The notes beneath the pieces were generated by a model. That model was not told the origin of the DNA. It saw only the letters and a program-made list of their open reading frames with translations, and ran no database searches. The translations under genes and the position numbers were made by a program. A stretch of 64,000 nucleotides of DNA, taken from NCBI RefSeq assembly GCF_037975245.1, contig NC_092581.1:7841501-7905500 (forward strand), given 5' to 3'. Every line of letters starts with the position of its first letter. Positions within the stretch are counted from its first letter, which is position 1. Positions 49,670 through 59,710 of this stretch are shown here, piece after piece. The stretch comes from Apostichopus japonicus. Its lineage: Eukaryota; Echinodermata; Holothuroidea; Aspidochirotida; Stichopodidae.

Positions 49670-49991
49670 CAATTTTTTAGTGTGTACAACATATTGTCAT
49701 TCGTTATGTGTAACGCAATTGTCATTCGTTTTAGTAACACCCCAGATTTGAACGGTTTGAGCTGCTGCACCATTGGTGCTCTTGTTTGTTTTATTTTGTT
49801 GAGCAAGTATAGTTGACTGGTATACTCAATTGTCTTCACACAGAAAGATAGGATATGTAGCCTACAGTCAGCAACCAAGCTGAAAGGTTTGCCCCTTAAC
49901 GTCCATCAACTGGGATAGATGTTACAGCCACCTATACCAGGTCTCTACTCTCTTGCACTATGACTTACCTTCACACTATGACCTACACATC

Positions 49992-50356
49992 CAGTGGCGT
50001 AGGAAGGTACTTTTGAGTGGGGGGGCTGAAGACTGATGGCCGGCCTTGGGGAGGGGTCTAAGGGGAGGGGGGTCCCACTCCCCTTTGGATTTTTTTGCAT
50101 TTCCAGGTAGCCTCAGATGCAATTTGGTGCAAAATAGCACACTTCAACACCCACTCCATTTTGTAAACTTAATTTTGTATTTTTCACCAGGTCTTAGATG
50201 CAATTTGGTGCTCCAAATGAGATTTTTTTCTCATTTGGAAATGAAAAAGGGGTTTTCTGACTTGCGAAGCGGGGGGGCGGAATGATACTTCCGCCCCTCC
50301 ACATTTTTCACTGGGGGGCTGGCGCCCCCCCCAGCCCCCCGGTTCCTACGCCCTTG
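49992..50356. mobile_element. hAT-like MITE, 365 bp
   Basis: Ends CAGTGGCGTAGGAAGG and, inverted, CAAGGGCGTAGGAACCG; perfect 8-bp duplication TACACATC (49984-49991 and 50357-50364). G and C tracts lie just inside each end. Confidence 0.92.
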
Positions 50357-50364
50357 TACACATC

Positions 50365-50967
50365 TACTAGGATATGTTATGGAACTAGAGTGTCATATCA
50401 TATTCATGCAGTGAGATTGAAGCAAAGGTTTCAAGTTTCATGCCCCGGTCTTAGTATTCTGGTTTGTTTAGTTATTACCTGATTTAAATATGTGATATAT
50501 AGTTTGTAGTACTGCCAGGTTTCTAACTCTGGATGTTGCAGTAGTGCAAGTAGAGCTGGTTTACCAAATAGTCAGATGAGGCAACTTCCTATGGTCCCCC
50601 AGGATCAAGATTTTTTTCTTCAAAATGTAAGGGGACAGGGGATGGGGGAACGGTTGTGGTCCCTTTGGACTCTTTGAGGGCGTGAATCCAACTGTGAAAG
50701 TAACAATTGAAGCAGACATGAGCTATTTCCGCGAATCTCGTGATTTCTTTTCTACCTCCGAGATTTACACCTCTCAATTTCCGTGAATTTCTAACAACAG
50801 AGTTACTGTATCATTATATCCGTCGTTCGCATGTTTTCATTTCCGATGCATATCCAACCTGCAGGGGGACAAAACTATTACCTAACACACTGTGGCATAC
50901 GAAAACTGGAGCCTACACCGCATTTTTTTCTCTGGATTGTCAGAGCGTTCCCAACATTATTGCAACG
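50365..50967. other. Unclassified DNA between MITE and K1
   Basis: More CpG than RSK introns, with no identified ends; probably further repeat DNA. Confidence 0.4.
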
Positions 50968-51019
50968 ATATTCAGGTGCGTATCCAGGGGGGGGCGTTGG
51001 GGGCGCGCGCCCCCCGGGT

Positions 51020-51145
51020 AAGGAAAAGAGGAGAGAAAAAAAAAGAGAAGAAAAAAAGGGAAAAGGAGGGGGGAAAAAGAAAAGGAGGAGAGAAAGGAAG
51101 GGAAAAGAAAAAGAAAAAAGAGAGAAGAAGGAGAAAAGGAGGGAG
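51020..51145 (+). repeat. 126-bp uninterrupted polypurine tract
   Basis: Only A and G from 51020 to 51145. The mirror copy in K2 is the polypyrimidine stretch at about 58240-58370. Such tracts can form triplex DNA. Lys/Glu/Arg-rich reading frames here are artefacts. Confidence 0.9.
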
Positions 51146-51778
51146 TAGAAGAGAGCCAAGACCTCGGGAAGAGAAAGAGGAACAGTCATAGTTAAAGCGC
51201 TGATCCCTATTATATACACAGGGTAGCCAGTGACAGATCAAGGATTACGGAGGGGTGTGCGCCTCACCCTACCCCTTACACCGACAATTCCATTTTTGAC
51301 GTTTCCATTTTTCCTCTCTCACTAATGTATCTATATAAATACTATATATGGTCTATCATGATGCGTGTGTCTGTATGAACGCCTTAAACAATTGTACAAA
51401 TTGTAGTACAATTGTGCTATATGGAACCAACTGTGGCTGGTCTTGAACTCGACCGAGTCGTCGGGGAACATGACGCATTTCGGAAAGGGGGCGACCGCCC
51501 CCTCCCCCCCCCCCCCGAGCAAATTTTCTTTAAGACATCGCTAGTAATTTCAAAATAGACAATGCTTAGATGCAACTTACAAGGCCTGGGAAGTGTCATT
51601 TCCAGCGACCTGGGAGGCATTTTCGGCCAAAATTGTTCTTGTACGCTTCGCGCCAACTCATGGTGGCGCTTCGCTTAGATAGTTTGTCTACAGGCTTCGC
51701 CCCTCCCTTGGCAATTACTCGCTACACGCCTGTTCGAATTTGTAAAGCAAAGAGCAGATATAACATCATATCAGTGAG

Positions 51779-52801
51779 CACTGGCGGATCCAAGGGGGGC
51801 CAAGGGGGGCCATGGCCCCCCCCCCCAAAGGTGAGCCAAAAAGTGTTGTCGAACATCCGCTAAATCATATGATTGGAAATTAAAAAAAATCGAGAGGAAT
51901 AGCAGTGGTAGACTAGTGTAAACCTTTTCGTTTTCTGGTTTAAAATTAAATGCAGAGCTCCCAACTGACCCGCAATTCGCGGGAATTAGACCCGCATTCT
52001 AACACCCAAACCCGCTGACCCGCACAAGCGTCCGAAAAACCGCATTGTAATTGTCAAGTATACATCAAAAAAATTGCATCATATCTTGACTTAGCAACCA
52101 TCATTTCTTTAGCATTTAGCATAATAGAGTATAAAACCTCCTTTACAGCATCATTTGAACCTCAAATTAGCCTATATTTCTTTTCATTGGGGCGAGCAGC
52201 GAACATTTTCATGCCACGGGAAAGAATGAATTATCACCTACTATTCAATTTATTGATGTTACACACAAAAAAATGCATATTTCTCAGAAAATTTTGGGTG
52301 ACAAAAGCCTTTCTAAGTGCCACCATTTTACATGTAGGCATCACCATGATTCCGAAAAAATTCAAAAGGGGAGGGGGACACCCCCTCCCCTTATACCCCT
52401 CCCCCAGGACGGCGATTCGTGGCATGGACCAGCATTTGCCTTCTCAAGAGTTGGGAGCTATGTAAATGTATGAGCATGAGGATTTACAGTTTAACACCAT
52501 TTTGCAGTTACAGGCTGGTTGTAAGAAATTTATAACCTATGAGAAATCAAATTGCTTGAGAAAGATGATCTCAACTTTGTTTTATAAATATTTTAGAAAA
52601 TTACACCTGGGAAACATTTTTTTTAGAAGTAAATTAACATCACCATTGTACACTTTTGTCGCACCAAATTACATCTGAGGGCATTCAGAAATAGAAAATT
52701 TTCCATAGGGGAGGGGGGCACCCCCTCCCCTTTGACCCCTCCCCATATCACTCTAATGCCACTTTGGCCCCTCCCAAACAAAGGCCCTGGATCCGCCAGT
52801 G
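51779..52801. mobile_element. hAT-like element, 1023 bp, inserted in K1
   Basis: 13-bp exact inverted ends CACTGGCGGATCC; 8-bp duplication TCAGTGAG (51771-51778 and 52802-52809). The intact empty site is visible in K2 (around 57603-57610). A GGGGGGCCATGGCCCCCC palindrome follows the left end. Confidence 0.95.
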
Positions 52802-52865
52802 TCAGTGAGCATTGAAATGCATGTTCCACGATGAACAGCCTCAAAAAACTGTCTATGTGTGTATT

Positions 52866-53305
52866 CAAGGCGTAGGAGCCCAATTGGATTTGGGGCTGTA
52901 ACGACTTGCCCGAAAAAGAGCCGAAATTTTTCGCGCGCATAGCGCGCGTTCAACACATCGATGCCAATATCATATAAGCAAGCATCGGTCATTACATCAA
53001 ATGGCATCGTGTACCGCACGGTCCGTGAAAGTTGCACAGTATACCGCCGGATGCTAATGTAAACAACCAAATGTCTTATGTAGATGGAGAAAAAGCATAC
53101 AGATCCATTTATGTCAAAACTCTCTTTTACAGTAGTAATGTCGGCCAAGCTTACAACTTTATTTTAATTACCAAGGAGATCATTTTTAAGCTTTTCATTG
53201 CTATTTATTTTTCTTTCAGTAGGTGCCCGAAAAAAATGGGAAAAAAATGGTTGCGGGGGGGGGGGGGGGCTGCAGCCCCCGCCTTCTACGGGACCTACGC
53301 CTATG
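52866..53305. mobile_element. Nested hAT-like MITE in K1
   Basis: Ends CAAGGCGTAGGAGCCC and, inverted, CATAGGCGTAGGTCCCG; 8-bp duplication TGTGTATT/TGTGTAGT, one mismatch (52858-52865 and 53306-53313). The same element occupies the same site in K2. Contains a CTGCAG-centred G/C palindrome and GCGCGC-rich segments. Confidence 0.85.
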
Positions 53306-54266
53306 TGTGTAGTCTTCGGTTTCGATATACCTGATATATCGGAAATATCTGCTATTTTTCATTTCCGAAACCAAGTTTTATAATAGCCATTATAAGAGGT
53401 TGCAATATTTCTACACCAATAAATTAACTGTGTCGGAATTTTCGAAAATTTCCTGACCAACATTTTTTCTATATTGGTTGTCCATAGATTGAATTTTGTG
53501 CAACATTATGGGTATGTTTTGAAGTGATTTAAGCCCATGAAATATTGGGCTTAAAACCTTGAAAAGTGGGGCTGTCAGATATTGTGGGCCGTGACGTAGA
53601 ATCACCTACAAAAGCAATGATCCATAGGACATGCAATGAGGTCGAACATGATGAGTGACTGGTTACAATCTTCAAAAAGGTTATGGATGGAAAAAAACTT
53701 TTGGGAAATACTTGGTTCTCAGGCAAAAGTGTACATCTGGTTGGTCATTTTCAAGCCCGAGAAGTGCCATTTCCGGTGATCTGGGGGGTATCAAAACCAG
53801 AAATTTTCTTGTACGCTCCGCGCCAACCGATGGTGGCGCTCCGCTTAGATGGTAATTCGCGCCCCCCGGGTTAGAAAATCCTGGATACGCGCCTGATATT
53901 TCCATAAGTTTCAATGATTTTCAATATTTTAGTATCATTTACATCATTACGTATATTATTCCAGATTAAAACTGACCATTGTGTACATTTTATGAACAGT
54001 GACTCTTTAATTATGGGTCGCCATGATTGAAAGAATCATGTAGGGTGAAAAACGACAGGCTAGGCATATGTGGCTTCAGCGTGCACATTTTGAGTGTGAA
54101 AACTTTGCTTTGAGTGTTTAATAAATTCAAGATTCTTTATCAAGTAGGCACCAAAATGTTGTCTTTAAACCTCTAATTTCTCAGAGCTTCCGGGGGCTTC
54201 GACAACCGGGCGTTGCCCATGGACCCCCACGGGCCCTAAGGCAGGCCCATGGACCCCATCTGTAAC

Positions 54267-54902
54267 CAAGTGCGGCGGAACCGGGGGGCACGTGCCCCCC
54301 CCACTTTTCCTCAGGTTAGAAATGTGCCCTTTTTCTACATAAAAATTGAGGTGTCTCAAGTTAGCAAGAGGCTAGGGAACCAGAAAGAACACTCGGGAAG
54401 GGCCGTTTCCAGCCATCTGAGAGGTTTGTAAAACCAAAAATTTTCTTGTTTTCCAACCGATGGTGGCGCTCCGCTCAGACTTACAACTTTGCAAATCCTG
54501 GCTACGCCCCTGACTTTTAATGAATTTCTGTGGGTCAAACTCAAAGCTATTTCGAATGGAAAAAATTTGTTAAGATATTGACAAGAAATAAACTCTAATT
54601 CAGAAGATTCCTACATTAGCAACTAGCATGATTTCACCTCATTTTGTCTCAAAAGAAAACTTTTTCCTTGTTTCCCAATTTGCACATTGGATATTGCAGT
54701 GCTAGTATGCATATTTTCCTTGAGGGGGGGGGGGGAGGGGGGCGTTGATGGAGTGATTTGTATACGCAAATAAGATAATACAATAAGAGTTATAAAGGGT
54801 ACTAAATATAAGGCTGCATCAGTCCAATCGAATTTCTGCAAAGTGCCCTTTGATGTCGGTGCCCCCCCCTCCCCCCAGATTAAAGTGCTTCCGCCGCCCT
54901 TG
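54267..54902 (+). mobile_element. hAT-like MITE, family CAAGGGCGGCGG, copy C
   Basis: 636 bp, collinear with copy B, with ends CAAGTGCGGCGGAACC and, inverted, CAAGGGCGGCGGAAGC; perfect 8-bp duplication TCTGTAAC (54259-54266 and 54903-54910). It sits in G+C-rich DNA (54175-54960) that is probably another unclassified repeat. Confidence 0.93.
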
Positions 54903-54910
54903 TCTGTAAC

Positions 54911-56439
54911 TGTGTCGCGCTGCGTGCTGACTGACGCCTTCGGTGTTAGTATAGTATTACCCACAAAGTTCAGTTATTTTTTTTTTACCCAGGCTCATCC
55001 CTGATTGAAGTTAACAGCTCCTGAAAGAAGTTTAAGCATATTTATGTTACAGTACATGTATAATGTTTGTACCTAGGCCAGTGTATTTTCCAAGGCATGT
55101 CTTGTAATTTCACTTTTGGTTTCCACTGATTCTTAAAGGGACAAATTGACAATTTTTATGAGGATTACCACTTACATAATCTTGGAAACATTCTGCACTA
55201 GTAGGTGAATACCCAAGCTGCTAGAAGTAGAAGATCTTCCTTGTTGTGACATTTATCTTTAGAAAGGTTGAAGAAACCTCACCATGTAACAATGCTTCAA
55301 ATAATTTCTAAAACATACTTTACTGTATTGACAATTTAAGAGTGCAGCAGAATCATTCCATTCAAAAGCCTTTGAGAATTTTTTTTTTTTTTTGAACATT
55401 GTATCTGATGTGAATTTTCTCCTTCTTGAGCCCAATAACCTCTGACAATTGTTAGGGGGAAAAAAGTTCATCGAGTCAAACTTTACAGTGCACTGTGAGA
55501 AAACATCCAATCCATAAATTGGGTGGTGTGACGGAATGTGCCAAAGAAATAATCGTAGACAATTTCTAAAGTGTGTGCCTCAAAAACTCAACTAGGGATC
55601 GAGGAGACTGCAGTCCATAGAATTTAGTTATATTAAAATGACAGTGGTTACAGGGGTGGAGGGAGAGAGTAAGTCCCCAGTTTGAAAAGTGGGTAGCTGG
55701 GCAGGAGGATTTTCTGCCACCATCCCATGAATTGACGAGATACGATAAGTTGTCAATAAAACATTCTGCAGAAAATTGTTCAATTGCTCAGTTGAAATGA
55801 AGTGAACAATTGAACATTTTGCAGAAAAATGTTCACTGACGAGATACGATAAGTTGTCAATTAAACATTTTGCAGAAAATTGTTGTATTGCTCAGTTAAA
55901 GCAACTGAGCAATCCAACATTTTTCTTATTTTTGATAAAATATTATCTTGTTATCTAAACAATTTACTGAAAAATGTCAACTTATGGGGCAAAGTTTTTC
56001 CTATGTTGATGGCACTTTTAAGCTTCCGTAGGAATAAGTGCAAAATCTATGACAAATTAATCAACATTGTGAGATTAAAAGTCGAAAGTTGGAGAAAATA
56101 AATGAAATAGTCAGAATTTTGAAATACCAAATTTCGTCTTATTCTTTTGGAATAAATTCAACGGAAATTTGAAGTTAGTCCAACAATAGTGAAAATTTGA
56201 CATAAACTTGAAATAAGGAGGTCGAACTTCCGCCAAGAAAAAATAACTTTCGAAATTTTTTAGGGAAAAACTGCAGCAAGTAGCCAATCGAGTATGACAT
56301 ATCTTGTCTACTTTTTTTGACCCGAATCGTTTTTGTGAGGGAGACATTTTGTCCCCTTCCCTCCCCTTCCCGCCCCCTCCCCTTTCCCTTCCCCACCCCA
56401 ACTGGCTATGCGATTGCGTTTGACCGTTGTTTATGCATG
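54911..56439. other. DNA between copy C and K2
   Basis: 54911-54960 continues the G+C-rich host of copy C. 55000-55700 is unremarkable. The tandem/inverted repeat lies at 55725-55925, and a C-rich tract at 56340-56400. Confidence 0.5.
55725..55925. repeat. Tandem and inverted A+T-rich repeat
   Basis: GACGAGATACGATAAGTTGT occurs at about 55735 and 55838, each followed by CAAT[AT]AAACATT-TGCAGAAAA. At 55888-55914 ATTGCTCAGTT, loop AAAGC and its exact complement form a hairpin whose stem extends with mismatches to about 22 bp. Confidence 0.8.
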
Positions 56440-56444
56440 CATAT

Positions 56445-58412
56445 CAGGCGTATCCAGGATTTTCTAACCCGGGGGGCGCGAATTACCATCTAAGCGGAGC
56501 GCCACCATCGGTTGGCGCGGAGCGTACAAGAAAATTTCTGGTTTTGATACCCCCCAGATCACCGGAAATGGCACATCTCGGGCTTGAAATGACCAACCAG
56601 ATGTACACTTTTGCCTGAGAACCAAGTATTTCCCAAAAGTTTTTCCATCCATAACCTTTTTGAAGATTGTAACCAGTCACACATCATGTTCGACCTCATT
56701 GCATGTCCTATGGATCATTGCTTTTGTAGGTGATTCTACGTCACGGCCCACAATATCTGAAATCCCCACTTTTCAAGGTTTTAAGCCCATTATTTGTTGA
56801 GAATTTGAAAATTCACATTTCTCGTGAATAAAAATCACTTCAAAACATACCCATAATGTTGCACAAAATTCCATCTATGGACAACCAATATAGAAAAACC
56901 TCCTTCAACCCCTAATAGACAGGTCAAAATTGCACGAGTAAAAGAAAGTATGGTGAAGAATGTTGGTCAGGCAATTTTCGAAAATTCCGACACAGTTAAT
57001 TTATTGGTGTAGAAATATTGCAACCTCTTATATTGGCTATTATAAAACTTGGTTTCGGAAATGAAAAATAGCAGATATTTCCGTTATCAGGTATATCGAA
57101 ACCGAAGACTACACACATAGGCGTAGGTCCCGTAGGAGGCGGGGGCTGCAGCCCCCCCCCCCTCCGCAACCAATTTTTTTCGGGCACCTACTGAAAGAAA
57201 AATAAATAGCAATGAATAACTTAAAAATGATCTCCTTGGTAATTAAAATAAAGTTGTAAGCTTGGCCGACATTACTACTGTAAATGAGAGTTTTGCCATA
57301 AATTGATCTGTATGCTTTTTCTCCATCTACATAAGACATTTGGTTGTTTACATTAGCATCCGGCGGTATACTGTGCAACTTTCACAGACCGTGCGGTACA
57401 CGATGCCATTTGATGTAATGACCGATGCTTGCTTATATGATATTGGCATCGATGTGTTGAACGCGCGCTATGCGCGCGAAAAATTTCGGCTTTTTTTTCG
57501 GGCAAGTCGTTACAGCCCCAAATCCAATTGGGCTCCTACGCCTTTGACTACACACATAGACAGTTTTTTTTGAGGCTGTTCATCGTGGAACATGCATTTC
57601 AATGCTCACTGATATTATGTTATATCTGCTCTTTGCTTTACAAATTCGAATAGGCGTGTAGCGAGTAATTTGCCAAGGGAGGGGCGAAGCCTGTAGACAA
57701 ACTATCTAAGCGAAGCGCCACCATGAGTTGGCGCGAAGCGTACAAGAAAAATTTTGGCCGAAAATGCCTCCCAGATCGCTGGAAATGACACTTCCCAGGC
57801 CTTGTAAGTTGCATCTAAGCATTGTCTATTTTGAAATTACTAGCGATGTCGTAAAGAAAATTTGCCCGTGCGGGGGGGGGGGGGGGCGGTCGCCCCCTTC
57901 CCGAAATGCGTCATGTTCCCCGACGACTCGGTCGAGTTCAAGACCAGCCACAGTTGGTTCCATATAGCACAATTGTACTACAATTTGTACAATTGTTTAA
58001 TTTAAGGCGTCCACACACACACACGCGTTATGATATACCATATTTAGTATTTATATAGATACATTAGTGAGAGAGGAAAAATGTAAACGTCAAAAATGGA
58101 GTTGTCGGTGTAAGGGGTAGGGTGAGGCGCACACCCCCTCCGTAATCCTTGATCTGTCACTGGCTACCCTGTGTATATAATAGGGATCAGCGCTGTAACT
58201 ATGACTGTTCCTCTTTCTCTTCCCGAGGTCTTGGCTATCTTCTACTCCCTCCTTTTCTCCTTTTTCTCTCTTTTTTCTTTTTCTTTTCCCTTCCTTTCTC
58301 TCCTCCTTTTCTTTTTTCCCCTCCTTTTCCCTTTCTTCTTCTCTTTTTTTCTCTCCTCTTTTCTTTACCCGGGGGGCGCGCGCCCCCAACGCCCCCCCTG
58401 GATACGCACCTG
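56445..58412 (-). mobile_element. hAT-like element with 5-bp duplication, copy K2 (inverted)
   Basis: 1968 bp, the reverse complement of K1 throughout. Ends CAGGCGTATCCAGG and, inverted, CAGGTGCGTATCCAGG; 5-bp duplication CATAT (56440-56444 and 58413-58417). It has about 75-170 bp near 56790-56960 that K1 lacks, and no 1-kb insertion. Confidence 0.9.
57116..57546. mobile_element. Nested hAT-like MITE in K2
   Basis: Ends CATAGGCGTAGGTCCCG and, inverted, CAAAGGCGTAGGAGCCC; perfect 8-bp duplication ACTACACA (57108-57115 and 57547-57554). Same site as in K1. Confidence 0.9.
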
Positions 58413-58417
58413 CATAT

Positions 58418-59710
58418 ATATATTATAGAACGCTTTCTGCAAACGATCGTAAGTGTTTAGATCGAAATAGAAACGGCTGGTGCAATGAGGTTAAGCATCA
58501 ATGGTTACCTGTAACTTCATTTCACTACGAGACGCTCATTGCCTTACATGTAAACATTAGTCATGTCAGTTTGTATTTGTGTATACACACACGTACGTAC
58601 GCTTTTGCTGTAACCCGAAACACAGTAGCCGGATTTGAAATTAATAACGAGCTATTCACCGTAAATCTCTTTCGAGCTGTTGTTGGACTATACATTTGGA
58701 TTACTACCACACGCAGAAATAGTATGTTCTTGCTTAATACAATAAATCACATCGTACATCTCTTCAATGTTTACTCTCGTCCATCGTTGTTTGAATCAGA
58801 CTTATTTTGATATACCTATTATTGTTTCAGGTACAGTAACTCAGTCAGTGTAGGTAGGACTAAATGTCGCGAACGTTGCCAGTTTCTGCCCAGGGTTGCA
58901 TTTCAATCGTTTAACTCGAAGTAAAAATTTAACATTTGCTAAGCCTACAAAGCCTCAAGAGCAAAGTGTAACCTAGGCCTGTATGAATGACCTTTAAACA
59001 GCTTGACAGTTTTGTTAGTCAATTTCTCTTACACCAATGTTTACTGTGCTATGATTTTGATAGAGCTTAGGAGTTAGGGTATCAATTCCATAAAAGTTTA
59101 CATCACAACATGCTACTGCTAGTAATACTGGCTGGGAGTGAATATGCTGGTGTTAGTGCAAGTCTGTATAACATGTTTTTTATACCATAATAATACTCTG
59201 TAGTCTTGGCATTAGATGTTCTCTTATTCATTGTGCTACCCAATCCTTTTTTTTATGTGTATGAAATTTATGCAAATGACATGTCCCAATATATGAAACT
59301 AAATGCTTAATTGCTTATTCTGCCTTTAGGACTTGGGCCAATTTTTTACCGTTGATATTTTACCCACAAGTGTTATTTATATATATATATATATATATAT
59401 TTATTCTGCTGAATTGCAGAATATTCACGCAACTCTTGAATCTCACAGATTTTGACGGGAAGTCCGTATAGTAAACAATGTATTATCATTCGCAAAAAGC
59501 CTGGTGTGTGATAGATGCAGGGTATTCTGCAATTGCTCCATTTATTGCAAGTGAACTTTTTATACTAAAAGGGATTACTGTTAGTTCAAACAGGAACCAT
59601 ACTCCTGTCAGTGACATGGTTCGTTGGGAGATTGCTATGCAACATCTTCCTATTTGACATTTAATAGATCTATGCATACCAACAATATATTTTTACTCAT
59701 TTCTCTTCAG
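58418..59710. other. Upstream of the second gene
   Basis: Presumed 5' intron or promoter of the gene at 59711; the acceptor at 59709-59710 implies an upstream non-coding exon that I could not place. Confidence 0.4.
59378..59402. repeat. (TA)n microsatellite
   Basis: About eleven TA units. Other short microsatellites: (GT)n at about 9106-9122 and 11033-11046, (CA)n at about 58014-58024 and 62030-62042. Confidence 0.9.

Larger units (their letters stand above)
47139..49742. mobile_element. GGG-ended transposon (MULE- or Merlin-like), host of two insertions
   Basis: Ends GGGACAAACTAAAACGAATG and, inverted, GGGTGTTACTAAAACGAATG; 8-bp duplication CAGATTTG (47131-47138 and 49743-49750). Its right end repeats GTCATTCGTT plus AACGCAA three times. 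After removing the inserts at 47411-48068 and 48337-49669 only about 600 bp remain. Mutator-like and Merlin-like families both have 8-9-bp duplications and G-rich ends; I cannot separate them. Confidence 0.7.
45645..49790 (+). mobile_element. Old dispersed repeat interrupted by four later insertions
   Basis: The pieces 45645-45725, 46702-47138 and 49743-49790 join through target duplications into one element. It starts with a hairpin TAGCTCAA-CCAGC-TAT-GCTGG-TTGAGCTA (about 45647-45677) and ends with GAGCTGCTGCACCATTGGTG plus CTCTTG, also a hairpin. Its body has two ~290-bp units starting ATTCTTC-ATGG/GATTG and a perfect AGGTCAAAGGTCA at 46836-46848. A body copy without its ends is at 12373-12735. 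Confidence 0.7.
50973..53895 (+). mobile_element. hAT-like element with 5-bp duplication, copy K1 (interrupted)
   Basis: Ends CAGGTGCGTATCCAGG and, inverted, CAGGCGCGTATCCAGG; 5-bp duplication ATATT (50968-50972 and 53896-53900). About 1.9 kb without the insertion 51779-52801. Contains a GCGCGC-centred G/C palindrome, a 126-bp pure purine tract, two copies of a shared module, and a nested hAT-like element (52866-53305). No transposase frame. Confidence 0.88.

Noticed and set aside
48322-49878. Several overlapping reading frames up to 135 codons
   Set aside because: They read the fold-back arms in both directions; the same peptide appears on opposite strands because of the inverted repeat.
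50831-51241. Long Lys/Glu/Arg-rich and Phe/Ser-rich reading frames
   Set aside because: By-products of the polypurine tract inside K1; the mirror copies in K2 (58090-58460) show the same.
53681-53914. Reading frames with SGAPPSVGAERTRKFLV repeated across the region
   Set aside because: They come from the shared transposon module, appearing at 47406, 53681, 54356 and 56427; not a gene.
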